Part shown: piece by piece, positions 34,319 through 46,500 of the stretch
Numbering within the stretch: position 1 is the stretch's first letter
Layout of the letters: each line of letters starts with the position of its first letter
Assembly: GCA_039794245.1 (NCBI GenBank)
Contig: JBDIVS010000001.1
Coordinates: 1-64,000, forward strand
Length of the DNA stretch: 64,000 nt
Source: DAITQM01 sp039794245
GTDB lineage: Bacteria > Pseudomonadota > Gammaproteobacteria > Xanthomonadales > Wenzhouxiangellaceae
Reading direction: 5' to 3'
Program-made: the position numbers and the translations under genes
Notes under the pieces: generated by a model
What the model was told of the DNA's origin: nothing
Seen by the model: only the letters and a program-made list of their open reading frames with translations
Database searches by the model: none

Positions 34319-37300
34319 TGAAACGCGATACCGCAAGCCACCCGTTCGCGGCACTGATCGAGTGGTTCGCGCGCAACCACGTCGCTGCCAATCTCCTGAT
34401 GTTGGTATTGATCGCCGGCGGCCTGTGGTCGGCGCTGACCATCAAGAAGGAGAGCCAGCCGCGCATCGACCCGAACATGATCACGGTCAGCGTGCCGTTC
34501 CCCGGGGCCTCGCCCGAGGACGTCGAAGAAGGCGTACTGGTCAAGATCGAAGAAGCGATCCAGGATGTCGAAGGCCTCGAAAAAATCACCGCTACCGGCC
34601 GCGAAGGCAGCGGCAACGTGACGATCGAGGTGATCCAGGGCTACGACGTGCAGGCGGTGATGGACGAGGTCAAAACGCGCGTCGAGGGCATTTCGACCTT
34701 TCCCGAACTCACCGAAACGCCGACCGTTTCACGCACCCGCTGGACGCAGGAAGTGATGTGGATCTCGGTGTTCGGCGAGGTCGATGAGCATGTCCTGAAG
34801 GACTACGCCAAGAAAGTGCGCGACGAGATCGTCACCCTGCCGGGTGTGACGCGGGCCGACGTGATCGGGGCGCGCAACGACGAAATCACGATCGAAGTCT
34901 CCGAAGCGACGCTGCGCAAATACAACCTGACGCTGGAACAGGTCGCCCAGGCGGTGCGCCTCGCCTCGCTCGACCTGCCGGCCGGCAATATCCGCACGGC
35001 AAGCGGCGACATCCAGGTGCGGACCAAGGGCCAGGCTTACCAGGGCCGCGAATTCGAGGATATCGTGCTGCGCACCAATCCCGATGGCACGCGCCTTCGC
35101 GTCCGCGACATCGGCAAGGTGATCGACGGCTTCGAGGATCGCGACCGTTATACGCTGCACAACGGTAAACCGGCGATCGCCATTCGCATTCTGTCGGTCG
35201 GCAACCAGAGCGAACTCAAGATCGCCAAAACGGTGCGGCAGTATATCGCCGATAAACAAATCAACCTGCCGTCGGGCATCGGCGTCGATTACTGGGCGGA
35301 CATCACCTATTACCTGAACAGCCGCCTGCAGATGATGAACAAGAACATGCTCGGCGGTGCGATCCTGGTCTTTGCGATCCTCGCCCTGTTCCTGCGCCTG
35401 AAACTCGCTTTTTGGGTAATGGTCGGCCTGCCCGTGGCTTTTTTTGGAACCTTGTGGTTCATGCAGTTCGCCGATGTCACGGTGAACCTGCTCAGCCTGT
35501 TCGGTTTTCTGCTGGTCCTTGGTATTCTCGTCGATGACGCGATCATCATCGGCGAGAGCATTTACACGCACATCCGGCGCGACGGCCACACCATCGACAA
35601 CGTCATATCCGGGGCGCACGAAGTGGCGGTGCCCGCCACCTTCGGCGTATTGACCACGATGGTCGCCTTTCTGCCGATCCTGATGGTCAGCGGCATATCG
35701 GGGCAGTTCTTTTCGGCCATCGGCTGGGTCGTCATCCTGGCCCTGTTCTTTTCACTGGTCGAATCCAAGCTGATCCTGCCGGCCCACCTGGCGCATATGA
35801 AGGTCAAGCCATACGATCCGCTAAAAGCAAACGCCATCGCCCGTTTCCAGCGCCGCTTCAGCGAAGGCATGCACCATTTTGTCGATCGCATCTACATGCC
35901 GCTGCTCGACCGCGCGCTCGAGCGGCGGTACGTGACGCTGGCCAGTTTTTCCGGCATGCTGATCCTGTCGTTCGGCCTGCTGACGAGCGACGCGGTCAAG
36001 GTTGTGTACTTCCCGGAACTGGCCGGCGATTTCATCCGCGTCAATATCGAGATGAACGAAGGGACGCCGGCCGCCGAGACGCACCGCGTCCTCGACCGCC
36101 TGCTCGCCGGGCTCAAGGAAGCGGACGATGAACTGACGGCCAAGTACGGCGCCGAAAAAAACGCGGTGCGCGCCGCTTTCGTCTGGTCGGGCAGCGACAT
36201 CACCGGCACCATCGTGGTGGAACTGCAAAAAGAAGAGGACGCGGTCGTCAGCGCGCCCGAAATCGAACGCCGGTGGCGCGAGCGGGTCGGCGAGATCCCC
36301 GGCGCCCGGTCCCTGACCTTCAGCGCCGCCGGTGGCCCCGACGATGGCCCCGACCTCGCCTTTCAACTGGTCGGCAATAACCTCGAACAACTGGCGGCGG
36401 TAGCCGGTGAACTGGAAAACACCCTGCGCGGGCTCGAACACGTCTATGACGTGCAAAATAACTTCCAGGGCGGCATCACGGATATCAAACTGACCCTGCA
36501 GCCCGGCGCCGAAGTGCTGGGCCTCAACCTTACCGATCTCGCCAACCAGGTGCGGCATGCGTTCTTCGGTGCCGAAGCGCAACGCATTCTGCGCGGTAAA
36601 GAGGAAGTCAAGGTCATGGTGCGCTACCCGAAAGAAGAGCGCGACTCGGTCGGCAACCTCGAAACCATGCGCATCCGCACGCCGGGCGGCAATGAAGTGC
36701 CGTTCGGGTCCGTCGCCCGCATCGAATTCGGCAGTGCCCCGGCGGTGATCCGCCGCTTCGACGGCGAACGGGCCATCGCAGTCACCGGGATGGTGGACAA
36801 AGACAAGGCCGAACCGGGCAAAATCATCCGCGAAATCATCGACCGGCGCTTGCCGGAGATCCTCGCCCGCTATCCTGAAGTGCACTACCGCCTGGACGGT
36901 GCCACCGAGAGCCAGCAGGAGTTGAATCGCGAACTGGGCGGCGGCGCGCTGCTCGCGCTGTTTTTGATCTATGCCCTGATGGCCATACCGCTGAAATCAT
37001 ACACCCAGCCGTTGATGATCATGTCGGTGATCCCGTTCGGCGTGATCGGCGCGGTCATCGGCCACATGTTGCTCGGCATACCGGTCAGCCTGCTGTCGAT
37101 GTTCGGTCTCATCGCGCTGGCCGGTGTCGTCGTCAACGACAGCCTGGTGCTGGTCGATTTCGTCAACCGCCGGGCCGCCGCCGGAGTGCCGCGCGGCGAA
37201 GCGGCGCGCGAAGCCGCCAAGGCACGTTTCAGGGCGATCCTGCTGACTTCGGCAACCACCTTTCTCGGCCTGGCGCCAATCGTTTTTTTCGAAAAAAGCC

Positions 37301-37476
37301 TGCAAGCCCAGATCGTAATCCCGATGGCCGCCTCCCTGGCCTTCGGCATCCTGTTCTCCACGATCATCACCCTGCTGCTGATCCCGGCTCTGTACCTGAT
37401 CGGCGACGACCTGCGGCAGCTCATGCGCCGCTGGCGGGCTGCCATCCTGGGCCACTCAGCCACGCAAACACCCTAG
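34318..37476 (+). CDS. RND efflux transporter permease
   Basis: 1052-residue HAE-type inner-membrane pump. The expected plan of TM1 (NHVAANLLMLVLIAGGLW), a large periplasmic loop, TM2-6, a second periplasmic loop and TM8-12 is present. LGILVDDAIIIGESIY in TM4 carries Asp406-Asp407, matching the proton-relay aspartate pair of AcrB-like pumps. PFPGASPEDVEEGVLVKIEE and GLIALAGVVVNDSLVLVDF are also family-like. The metal-specific CusA pattern was not noticed, so drugs or other organic compounds are more likely substrates. Confidence 0.93.
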   Translation: MKRDTASHPFAALIEWFARNHVAANLLMLVLIAGGLWSALTIKKESQPRIDPNMITVSVPFPGASPEDVEEGVLVKIEEAIQDVEGLEKITATGREGSGNVTIEVIQGYDVQAVMDEVKTRVEGISTFPELTETPTVSRTRWTQEVMWISVFGEVDEHVLKDYAKKVRDEIVTLPGVTRADVIGARNDEITIEVSEATLRKYNLTLEQVAQAVRLASLDLPAGNIRTASGDIQVRTKGQAYQGREFEDIVLRTNPDGTRLRVRDIGKVIDGFEDRDRYTLHNGKPAIAIRILSVGNQSELKIAKTVRQYIADKQINLPSGIGVDYWADITYYLNSRLQMMNKNMLGGAILVFAILALFLRLKLAFWVMVGLPVAFFGTLWFMQFADVTVNLLSLFGFLLVLGILVDDAIIIGESIYTHIRRDGHTIDNVISGAHEVAVPATFGVLTTMVAFLPILMVSGISGQFFSAIGWVVILALFFSLVESKLILPAHLAHMKVKPYDPLKANAIARFQRRFSEGMHHFVDRIYMPLLDRALERRYVTLASFSGMLILSFGLLTSDAVKVVYFPELAGDFIRVNIEMNEGTPAAETHRVLDRLLAGLKEADDELTAKYGAEKNAVRAAFVWSGSDITGTIVVELQKEEDAVVSAPEIERRWRERVGEIPGARSLTFSAAGGPDDGPDLAFQLVGNNLEQLAAVAGELENTLRGLEHVYDVQNNFQGGITDIKLTLQPGAEVLGLNLTDLANQVRHAFFGAEAQRILRGKEEVKVMVRYPKEERDSVGNLETMRIRTPGGNEVPFGSVARIEFGSAPAVIRRFDGERAIAVTGMVDKDKAEPGKIIREIIDRRLPEILARYPEVHYRLDGATESQQELNRELGGGALLALFLIYALMAIPLKSYTQPLMIMSVIPFGVIGAVIGHMLLGIPVSLLSMFGLIALAGVVVNDSLVLVDFVNRRAAAGVPRGEAAREAAKARFRAILLTSATTFLGLAPIVFFEKSLQAQIVIPMAASLAFGILFSTIITLLLIPALYLIGDDLRQLMRRWRAAILGHSATQTP

Positions 37477-37495
37477 CCAGACATTGAATCCCCAT

Positions 37496-37516
37496 AAACA
37501 CGAAGTCGTGTTTTTT
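37496..37516 (+). terminator. Intrinsic terminator after the RND operon
   Basis: AACACGA / TCGTGTT stem separated by AG, followed by a run of six T, 20 bases after the RND stop. It separates the RND operon from the convergent giant repeat gene. Confidence 0.75.
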
Positions 37517-37545
37517 CAAGATAAAACGAAACTGCGAATCTGCCC

Positions 37546-40500
37546 TCACCGCGCTGGCGGGGGAGGGAGGGGTGAGCGGCTTATGCCGCGCCGGCGGCCC
37601 TCACGGCGGGCGAGCCCGGCGAGCAGCAGGATCAGGGCCAGCAGGCCGTAGCGATCGAGCGCCGGGACAGCGAACGCGATCGAGACCGCGGTCGGATCGC
37701 CGGGGGCGGTGGTGACCGGGTCGTCGGTCATCACCGGCGGCTGGCCGCCGCCTTGCTCGTCGAGCGGTGAGCCGTCGTTGTTCTCGTCCCAGAAGGCGTC
37801 GGCCTGGTTCAGGAAGGTGCCGGAACGATTGACCCGGGTGCGGAACTCGATGACGATCTCGTTGCCGAGCTGATCGGGGAAGCTGCCGGGTGCGGCGCCG
37901 GCGTCACTGGCCAGTACCGCTTCGACTTCGATCCGATTGAGCGATCCGTTGAACACGGCATTCAGGCACTGGCTGGCGCCGTCCGGCAAGCAGAGCAGCG
38001 AACCTGTGACGAATGTCGTGTCCGGCGGCAGCGGATCGACGATGAACACCGGCAGGTCGCCGTTGTTGGCGTTGTTGAACCACCACATCGTCCAGGTGAT
38101 TTCGCCCTGGCCGGTCACCTCGCCGAGCTTCAGGCCGGCGGGCGGGTTCAGCATGATCGGCGTCGTATCGCCGGTGCTGTTGTCGCCCGGCGTCGGGTCG
38201 GCGCCGTTGGCGCCGTCGTCGGCGATGGTTGCCAGGTTGTCGATCTGGGTGACACCGGCCGGCAGCGGGTCATCGATCAGTACGGCGAACACCGCGCTGC
38301 CACCGCCGCCCTGCCCGGCGAGATTGCCGATCGCCAGCGTGCAGGCACTGCCGGCGTTGTTATCGGGCGCGCAGGACCAACCGGCGGTGCTGGCGCCCGG
38401 GACGAAGGTCGTATTAGCCGGAACAATCTCACCGATTGCGACGCCGGTGGCATTCTGATCGCCGGTATTCTGATAGACCAGCGTGTAGGCCACCACGTCA
38501 CCGGGCATGGCGCCGATGCCGCCATCGTCCTTTGTGATGTTGAGATCGGGGACGCCGCCGAGCGGTGTCGTGTCGCCGGCATTGTTGTCACCCGGCGTCG
38601 GATCGGGTCCGTTAGCGCCGTCATCTGCGATGTTTGCGGTGTTATCGATTTGAGTCACCCCGGCGGCCAGCGGATCGTCCACGATCACCGCGAACACGAC
38701 GCTGCCGCCGGCGCCGCCGGCCAGCGTGCCGACGGTAAAGGTGCAGGCGCTGCCGGCGTTGTTGCCGGGCGTGCACACCCAACCGGCAGTGCTGGCGGCC
38801 GGATCGAACGTGGTGTCGGCCGGCACCGTTTCGCTGATCACGACGCCGGTGGCGTTTTGATTGCCGGCGTTCTGGTAATTCAACGTGTAAGCGATCGTCA
38901 AGCCGGGGCTGGAATTGATCCCGCCGTCGTCCTTGGTGATATTGAGATCGGGCACGGCATTGACCGGTGTCGTGTCGGCGGCGCTGTTGTCGCCCGGCGT
39001 CGGATCGGCGCCGTTTGTACCGTCATCGGTAATCGCGGCGCTGTTGGCGATCTGCGTGACGCCGGCCGCCAGCGGATCGTCCACGGTGACCGCAAAGACC
39101 ACGCTGCCACCCGCACCGCCGCCGGCCACCGTGCCGATGGCGATGGTACAGACGCTGCCCGGGTTGTTGTCGGGCGCGCAGGCCCAACCGGCGGTGCTGG
39201 CGGCCGGATTGAACGTGGTATCGGCCGGCACACTCTCTGTAATCACCACGCCGGTGGCGTTCTGATCGCCGGCGTTTTGATAGACCAGTGTGTAGGCCAC
39301 CACATCGCCGGGCATGGCGCTGATGCCGCCGTCATCCTTGGCGATGTTGAGATCGGGTACGGCGTCGAGCGGTGTCGTATCGCCGGCGGTGTTGTTGCCG
39401 GGATTGGTATCGGCGCCGTTCGTACCGTCGTCGGCGACTGCGGCGCTATTGGCGACCTGGGTTACACCGGCGGCCAGCGGATCGTCCACGGTGACGGCAA
39501 AAGACACGCTGCCGCCGGCACCGCCGCCGGCGACATTGCCGATCGCGATGGTGCAGGCGCTGCCGGGATTGTTGTTGGGCACGCAACTCCAACCGGCGGT
39601 ACTGGCGCCCGGATTGAACACGGTGTCGGCCGGTACGGTGTCGGTGATGATCACGCCGGTTGCGTTCTGGTCGCCGAAATTGTTGTAATTCAGCATCCAG
39701 ACGATGACCCCGCCGGGCACGCTGGTGATGCCGCCGTCGTCCTTGGCCAGCGCCAGATCGGGGGCAGCATTGACCGGGGTGGTATCGGCACTGCTGTTGT
39801 CGCCCAGCGTCGGATCGGCGCCGTTTGAACCGTCATCGGCGATCACAGCACTGTTGGCGATCTGGGTCACGCCGGCGGCCAGCGGGTTGTTGACCGTCAC
39901 CGCAAAGTTCGCGCCGCCGCCACTGCCGGCGGCCAGATTGCCGATGGTCAGCGTACAGACACTGCCCGGATTATTGTCGGGTGCACAGACCCAGCCGGCG
40001 GTACTGGCCGCCGGGTTGAATACGCTGTTCGCCGGAACCGTATCGGTGAGCGCCACACCGGTTGCATCCTGATCGCCGGCGTTGTTGAAGTTCAGGGTCC
40101 AGATGACGGTACCGCCGGGAACCGTGGTCACTCCCCCGTCGTCCTTGGCGATATTGAGATCGGGTGCGGCGTTGACCGGGGTGGTATCAGAACTGCTGTT
40201 GTCGCCGGGCGTCGGATCGGCGCCGTTCGAACCGTCATCGGCGATCACGGCACTGTTGGCGATCTGGGTCACACCGGCGGCCAGTGGATTATCCACCGTC
40301 ACGGCGAAGATCGCGGTGCCGCCGCTGCCGGCGGCCAGATTGCCGATGGTCAGCGTACAGACACTGCCCGGATTGTTGCCGGGCGCGCAGGCCCAGCCGG
40401 CGGTGCTGGCTGCGGGGTTGAACACGCTGTTCGCCGGCACGGTATCGGTGAGCGCAACGCCGGTCGCATCCTGGTTGCCGGCATTTTGATAATTCAAGGT

Positions 40501-43500
40501 GTAGGCGATGACATCGCCCGGCATCACGGTGACGCCGCCGTCGTTCTTGACGATATTGAGATCCGGCGCGGCGTCGAGCGGCACGACGGTCGGATCGCCG
40601 CCGCCGGGCGGTGTGGGGTCGTCACTGACGCCGGGCGGCAGTTCATTGCTGTCGATCAGCGCCTGGTTGACGAGCTGGGTCACACCGGCCGGCAGCGGAT
40701 CGTCGATCAATGTGTCGTAGGCGATCGTCACGGATTGGCCGGCATTCAGCGTCGCGATCGTGATCTGCACCGTGGTATCGCCGGGGCCGTTGCCGATCGT
40801 GATCGTGCCGAGCGTGCTGGTCACGCTGCCGTTGATCAATGCGCTGTTGGCATCGGGTACATCGGCGACGACGATGCCGGTTGCCGCAGCGGCGCCGCTG
40901 TTGTTCAGCAGCAGCGTATAACGCAGCGTATCGCCGGGTGATGGTGTGCCGGAGCCATCGGCGTCGTTTAGAAGGTTCGCCGACTTGCTGAGCGCCAGAT
41001 CCGGCACGCCGATCTGTGCCACGGCACTGTCGGGCGGCAGGTTGCGGGCATTCGGATCGCCGCCGGGCAGGGTATCGGCCGCCGTCTGGTCGGCCTGGTT
41101 GGGCAGCGGATTCGGATTCGACGGCAGCACGGCGAGCGGAATATCGAACACGGCCGTGACATTGGCGCCCGCTGGGATTGTCCCGGCCGGCGAGACAGCC
41201 AGCGGGTCGCTGTCGAAGACCAGCGTCTGCTGGCCGGGTACCGGTGTGTTCGGCAGCAGAGTCAAGCGGAAACCGGCCGGGACGCTGACCGGATTGAAGC
41301 CGGTCAGGTTCCAGTCGGCCTCGTCCAATATGTCCTCGACGCGGATATCGTAGGCTGGCGCCGTGCCGCTGTTGGTCATGCCGAGCGCCAGGCGCACGAC
41401 GCCGCCGGTGACCGGCCCCATCGTCTTGGTGAGATTGGTGGCCGGTTCGACAACGTCGATATCGGCGCTGTCGCTGAGCATGCCGCCGGTGAACGTGAAA
41501 TCGGCGTTGTTGGTCAGCAGATCGCCGCCGGTATTGGCCGGCACATCGACAACCCGGGCGACGACCTGGATCACGATCCGGTCGCCGGCGTCGCTGACCC
41601 CGTCGGGTTGATTGGTTACGGTGCCGAAATCGAAGCTGACCGTATCGTTCAGGCCGTCGCCGAGCTGGTTGTCGGCAAAGGCCGGCGTGCCGGACAAGGT
41701 CGTCGAAATCTGGCCGCCGACAGCGCTGACCACCGCACCGATCGCTTCGAGCACGCCACCGGCGCCGGCCGGCAGCAGGTCGGTCACCACGGCGTTGTTG
41801 GTCGTCCCTTCCGGGAAGACGACGGTCAGTTCATAAGTCACGGTCTCGCCGATCGTCACATCGAGCAGGGCCGGGTTGGCGACCGCCATGCCGGTATCGG
41901 GCTGGCCAGAATCGATCGCCAGCTTGACCAGGCTCGGCGCCAGCACCGTCACCTGGGCGGTATCGGCGGCCATGCGCCGCCTTGTCTGGCCGGCGGTGAA
42001 CACCGGTTGCGAGTCGTAGTCGAGCAGTGCGCTGTTGGTCAGCGTTTCGCCGGGCATCGCGGCGATATCGACCTGGGTGTCGTATTCGATAAAGCAGGTT
42101 GCGGTGGCCTGGTCGAGCACGGCGATCGCGAAGACGATCACCGGCGCACCGCTGGAGTCGATCGAAAGGCCCGGGCAATCACTGCTCACGGTGCCGTCGC
42201 CGGCCCAGTTCAGCGCCGCCGGCAGCGTATCGGTCAACACCAGGTTGAAGGCATCGGCGGTCGAAGCCGCGGTGTGCGCGATCACCAGCCGGTTGCGCAC
42301 CGTATCGCCGGCATCGACGAAGCCGCCGGGCGGCGTCAGAGTGGTCTTGGCCAGATTCAGCTCCGGCGCCACCAGATCGACCGGCGCATTGCCGGAAACG
42401 GAACTGGTTGCCGTCGTCAGCGTCGCGACATTGAGCTGGTTCACATCGCCGCTCTGGTTGGCCGGTTGGTCGAGCACGACGGCGACGACCTCGAACTCGA
42501 TCTCGTCGGCGGCATCGGCGATGCCATCGGGATTGTTGAACACATTGCCGAGATTCCAGGTCACCCGATCATCGAAGGTATCAGCATCGCTGTCGCTGGC
42601 CGAACCGGCAGTGCCGGCCGTGGGCAGCGTGGCGCCGGAGAGATTGGCACCGGTGCGCACCACCTGCGACGAGATGACTTGCAGCACGCTGGAACCGGTC
42701 GGTAATTGATCGGTGACCACCGCGGCGTCGGTCGTGCCTTCCGGGAACGCGGTGACGAAACGGTAAGTGACCTGCTCGCCGATGGTCAGATCGTCGGGCG
42801 CACCGAACTCGCCGCTGCCGGTGCTCGCTTCCGAGGTGACGAACACGGTCTTGACCAGGCCCGGATCGGTGACCAGGATCTGGTGGCCTTCGTTTGCCGT
42901 GTTGTTTCGTTCGTCGGCGTTGGCGCCGGCGATCGAGGTCCAGTCGATGGTGCCGGTATTGATGATCGTCTCGCCTGGCATCACACCGTTGGTCAGTGTC
43001 GCCTGGTATTGCAGGACGATGGTGCCGGTCTGCGCCAGCGCCGCCCAGCCCAGCGCCACGGTATTGCCGGCCGAGGTATTGGCGTCGAAATTCGGGCCGC
43101 TGATGACCTGGATGCTGGCCGGGTTCAGGGCCAGCCCGGCGGGCAGCGGATCGGTGAAGACCAGGTCGTGGGCATCGGCACTGGAGGCCGCCGTGTGGGT
43201 GATGGATACGGTGAAGGTGACGGCATCGCCGGCATCGCCCTGGTTGATGCTGCCGGCCTTGTCGATCACGAGGATCGGTTCGACGACATCGACAGCGGCG
43301 CCGGCCGAGGCGTTCAGGCCCGCGCCGAACTGGACCAGCGCCGAGTTGGTCAGCGGATCGCCGTTGGCGTTGGCAGGCACATCGACCAGTGTCGCGGTCA
43401 CTTCGACCACGATGCGGTCATTGGCATCGACGATGCCGTCCGGAATGTTCGTCACCTGGCCGAAATCGAAACTGGCCATGTCATCGATGCCGTCGCCGAG

Positions 43501-46500
43501 CTGCGTATCGCTGATCGCCGGCAGCGGGGCAGGAATCGCCGGGGTCAGATTGGCACCCACGGCAATGACGGTGGCTGAATCCAGGCGCATCACGCCGTTG
43601 GTGAACGGCAGCGTATCGGTGATGACCACCTGCGGCGTGGTGCCTTCCGGGATCGTTGCGGTGATCCGGAACGTGGCACTCTCGCCGATTGCCAGATCGT
43701 CGATGCCGGCGCGGAATTCGGCGTTGCCGGTTGCCGTCTCTGAGGTCGCGGTCACGGCCTTGCTCAGCACCACCGTGTCGATCGTCACGGCAGCGGCGCC
43801 CGCCGCGGTGTAGTCGTTGATCCCGCCGGAACCATCGCGCTCGCCGTCACCGGCGCCGGAGGCCCCAGGTGTCGCCGAGCCGGTGGGATTAATCACCGTG
43901 CCATTGGCGCCCGGCAGCGAGCTCCAGGCGGCGGCGGCGGTATTGGTCACCATCGTGCCCGGTGCCACAGCGGTGGTCAGCGTTGCACTGAACGTGATGG
44001 TGATGATGCAACCCGGCTGCATCACCGAGAAATCGAGATCGATCGTATCGCCGGCACTGTTGTTGGTTGTGACCAAACCGGTACAGGCGCCGTTCGGCGC
44101 GATATTGAGGCCGGCCAATCCGGCCAGCCCCGGCGGCAGCGTATCGATCAGGCTCACCTCATGGGCCGGACTGCGATCGGCGCCAGAGGCGGCAGTGGCT
44201 GTGATCGTGAAGTTGATCGGGTCACCGGCATCGCCGCTGTTTGGCATGGCGGACTTGGTGACCGCAACCAGCGGTTCGGCGATCCGTACCGAAACGCCGT
44301 TCGAGGTGCTGCCGATCGTCACGCCGCTGCTTTGCGCGATGAAGGTGTTACTGCGGTTGTCGCCGGTATCGTTGCTGCCAGCCGACAGGTTGTTGACCAG
44401 GGCGTTGAATTCGACCAGCAAAAACTCATCGTCGCCGTCGGAATCGGCATTGCTCACATCGCCGAAGTTGAACACCGGATCGGTGCCGTTGCCGAACGGT
44501 GCACCACCGATAGCGCCGGCCAGCGGGAAGCTGACCAGGGTGCTTGGTATCGAAGCCAGACTCGAATCGTTGCCGGGTATATTCAGTATCAACGGCAGAG
44601 TCGAAGAACTCAACCCCACGCCGTTGCTGACAAAAGCGGCGGCGGCGCTACCGTCATCGAGGAACGTCAGTCCTGAAGGCAGGTTGTCGCGCAGCGCTAG
44701 TGAAGCGATTTGCCCTTCCGGCACTCGCAACGCCAGCCGGTAACGGACGATCTCGCCGATCGTCGCGCGCGGCGGGCTGGCGGTATCGCTGGTGCCGGGT
44801 TCGGAGGTGGCCACGAACAACTTCTGCGTGCCGACCTGGCGGCTGGTCGCCGTGGCGCCGTCGGATTGCGGCGGGAACATCACGGCGCCCGGCTGGCTGG
44901 TCCAGAGCAGCGTCGCGATATTGGTGAATGTGGTGTTCGGTGCGATCGTGCCGGCGACGGTGCAGTTGACCGTCACCAGGGCCGTATCGGCGCCGAACGG
45001 CGCACCTGGAGTGCCGTCGTTGGCGGCCAGCGGGTTGGTCAGTTGCAGGCCGGTGGCCAGGGTGCCGCTGAAAGCCAGCGGCGCACCGGCACCGTCGGTG
45101 ACTGAGGCCACCGTGCAGCCGGCAAGTTCGGCCGCGCCCGGATCGGTGATCGTCACGTCGAACGCTTGGGCGCTGCCGATGTTCTCGGCGGTGATCAGAT
45201 AGGTGATCTGGTCACCGGCATCGACATCGGTGATATCGCCGTTCACCGGCAGCGTCGCCGGCGGCGGCGCAATCGCGCCGTTGCCGTCGGTCGCCGACAC
45301 CCCCTTCGTGATCACCATGTCCGGCGCCCCGACGTTGAGGCTGACCGGGCCGGTGGCAATCGCGGTGGCGCCCGGTGTGTTGTTGGTGCTGCCGAGCAGG
45401 ATGTTGGTCAGAAACAGACCGTCGGCGAACGGATCGTCGGTGACCGTGGCGAAGACATCCACCTCGATGGTCTGGCCGGTGGTGCTGGAAAGATCCGGCC
45501 AGTCGATGAACAGCGCGTTCTGCGCCACCGAAATCGTGATCGCGGTCGGTGTGAGTCCCGCAGTATCGTTCGGACCGCGGACGATATCCGGGCCGCCGAA
45601 AGTCAGGTTCAGGTCGGTGACCTTGAACACCGGCAGCGGCAGAAAATCCTCAAAACGGATGCTGCGCGTATCGCCGGGCGGGACATCCATCGTCAAGCGG
45701 AACTGGACCTGCTCGCCGGGTACATAAAACGGTTGCAGGTTGACGATCTGCTTGTTCAGCGACACGGGTATGATGTTGACCAGCGCGCCGCTGCCGTCGC
45801 TGCACGCACCCGCGCCCTGCGCCAGGTCGTAGTCCATGACGACCGTGTTCGGCAAACTGTCCGAAGAGAGGACCGGCAGGTTTGTTGCCTGGAAATCCTG
45901 GCGCACCTGGGCGTTGTAACTCAGCGCGATGGCGCTGCCGGCATTGACCGTGCCGGCCACCGCACCGATGTCATAGACGATGGTCTTGGTGAAGTCGGGA
46001 TTGACCGTCACCGCCGGCGCGATGGCGAGCGGGATGCCGGCAACGACGAGATTGCCGTGGCTGACGAAGTCGATGCCGTCGGGCATCGTGTCGGTGACGA
46101 CCAGGTTCTGCACGTCACCGAAATCGGTGACCTGGAAATTCAGCGTATAGACCAGCGCCGCGCCCGGCGCCGTCAGCCCCGGCGCCACGCCCTTCTGCAC
46201 CACCACGTGCTCGGCACTGACGGTGGTCGAGTCGGCGGCCAATGGCAGCACCTGCGGGCTGCCTACCGGCGGCACATAAGTGCCCTGGGCGCTGGCATCG
46301 TTGATTTGCGGCTGGATGTCGCAGAAGGTCTCATCGAGGATATCGGTGAGGTAACCCGAATACGTCAACCGGACGTCGGCGGCCGAGGCCGTACCGACCG
46401 TATTACCAGTACATGTCACTTCGATGACGCCGCCCGGCGTCACCGTCGAGGGGGTCTGGGTCAAAGCGCAGCCGGCGCCGCCGGTCACATTGGCCGTGCC

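Noticed and set aside
38149..40566. 402-bp repeats as separate duplicated genes or as a CRISPR-like array
   Set aside because: They lie in one uninterrupted reading frame and translate to the same Ig-like module; the repeats are continuous.
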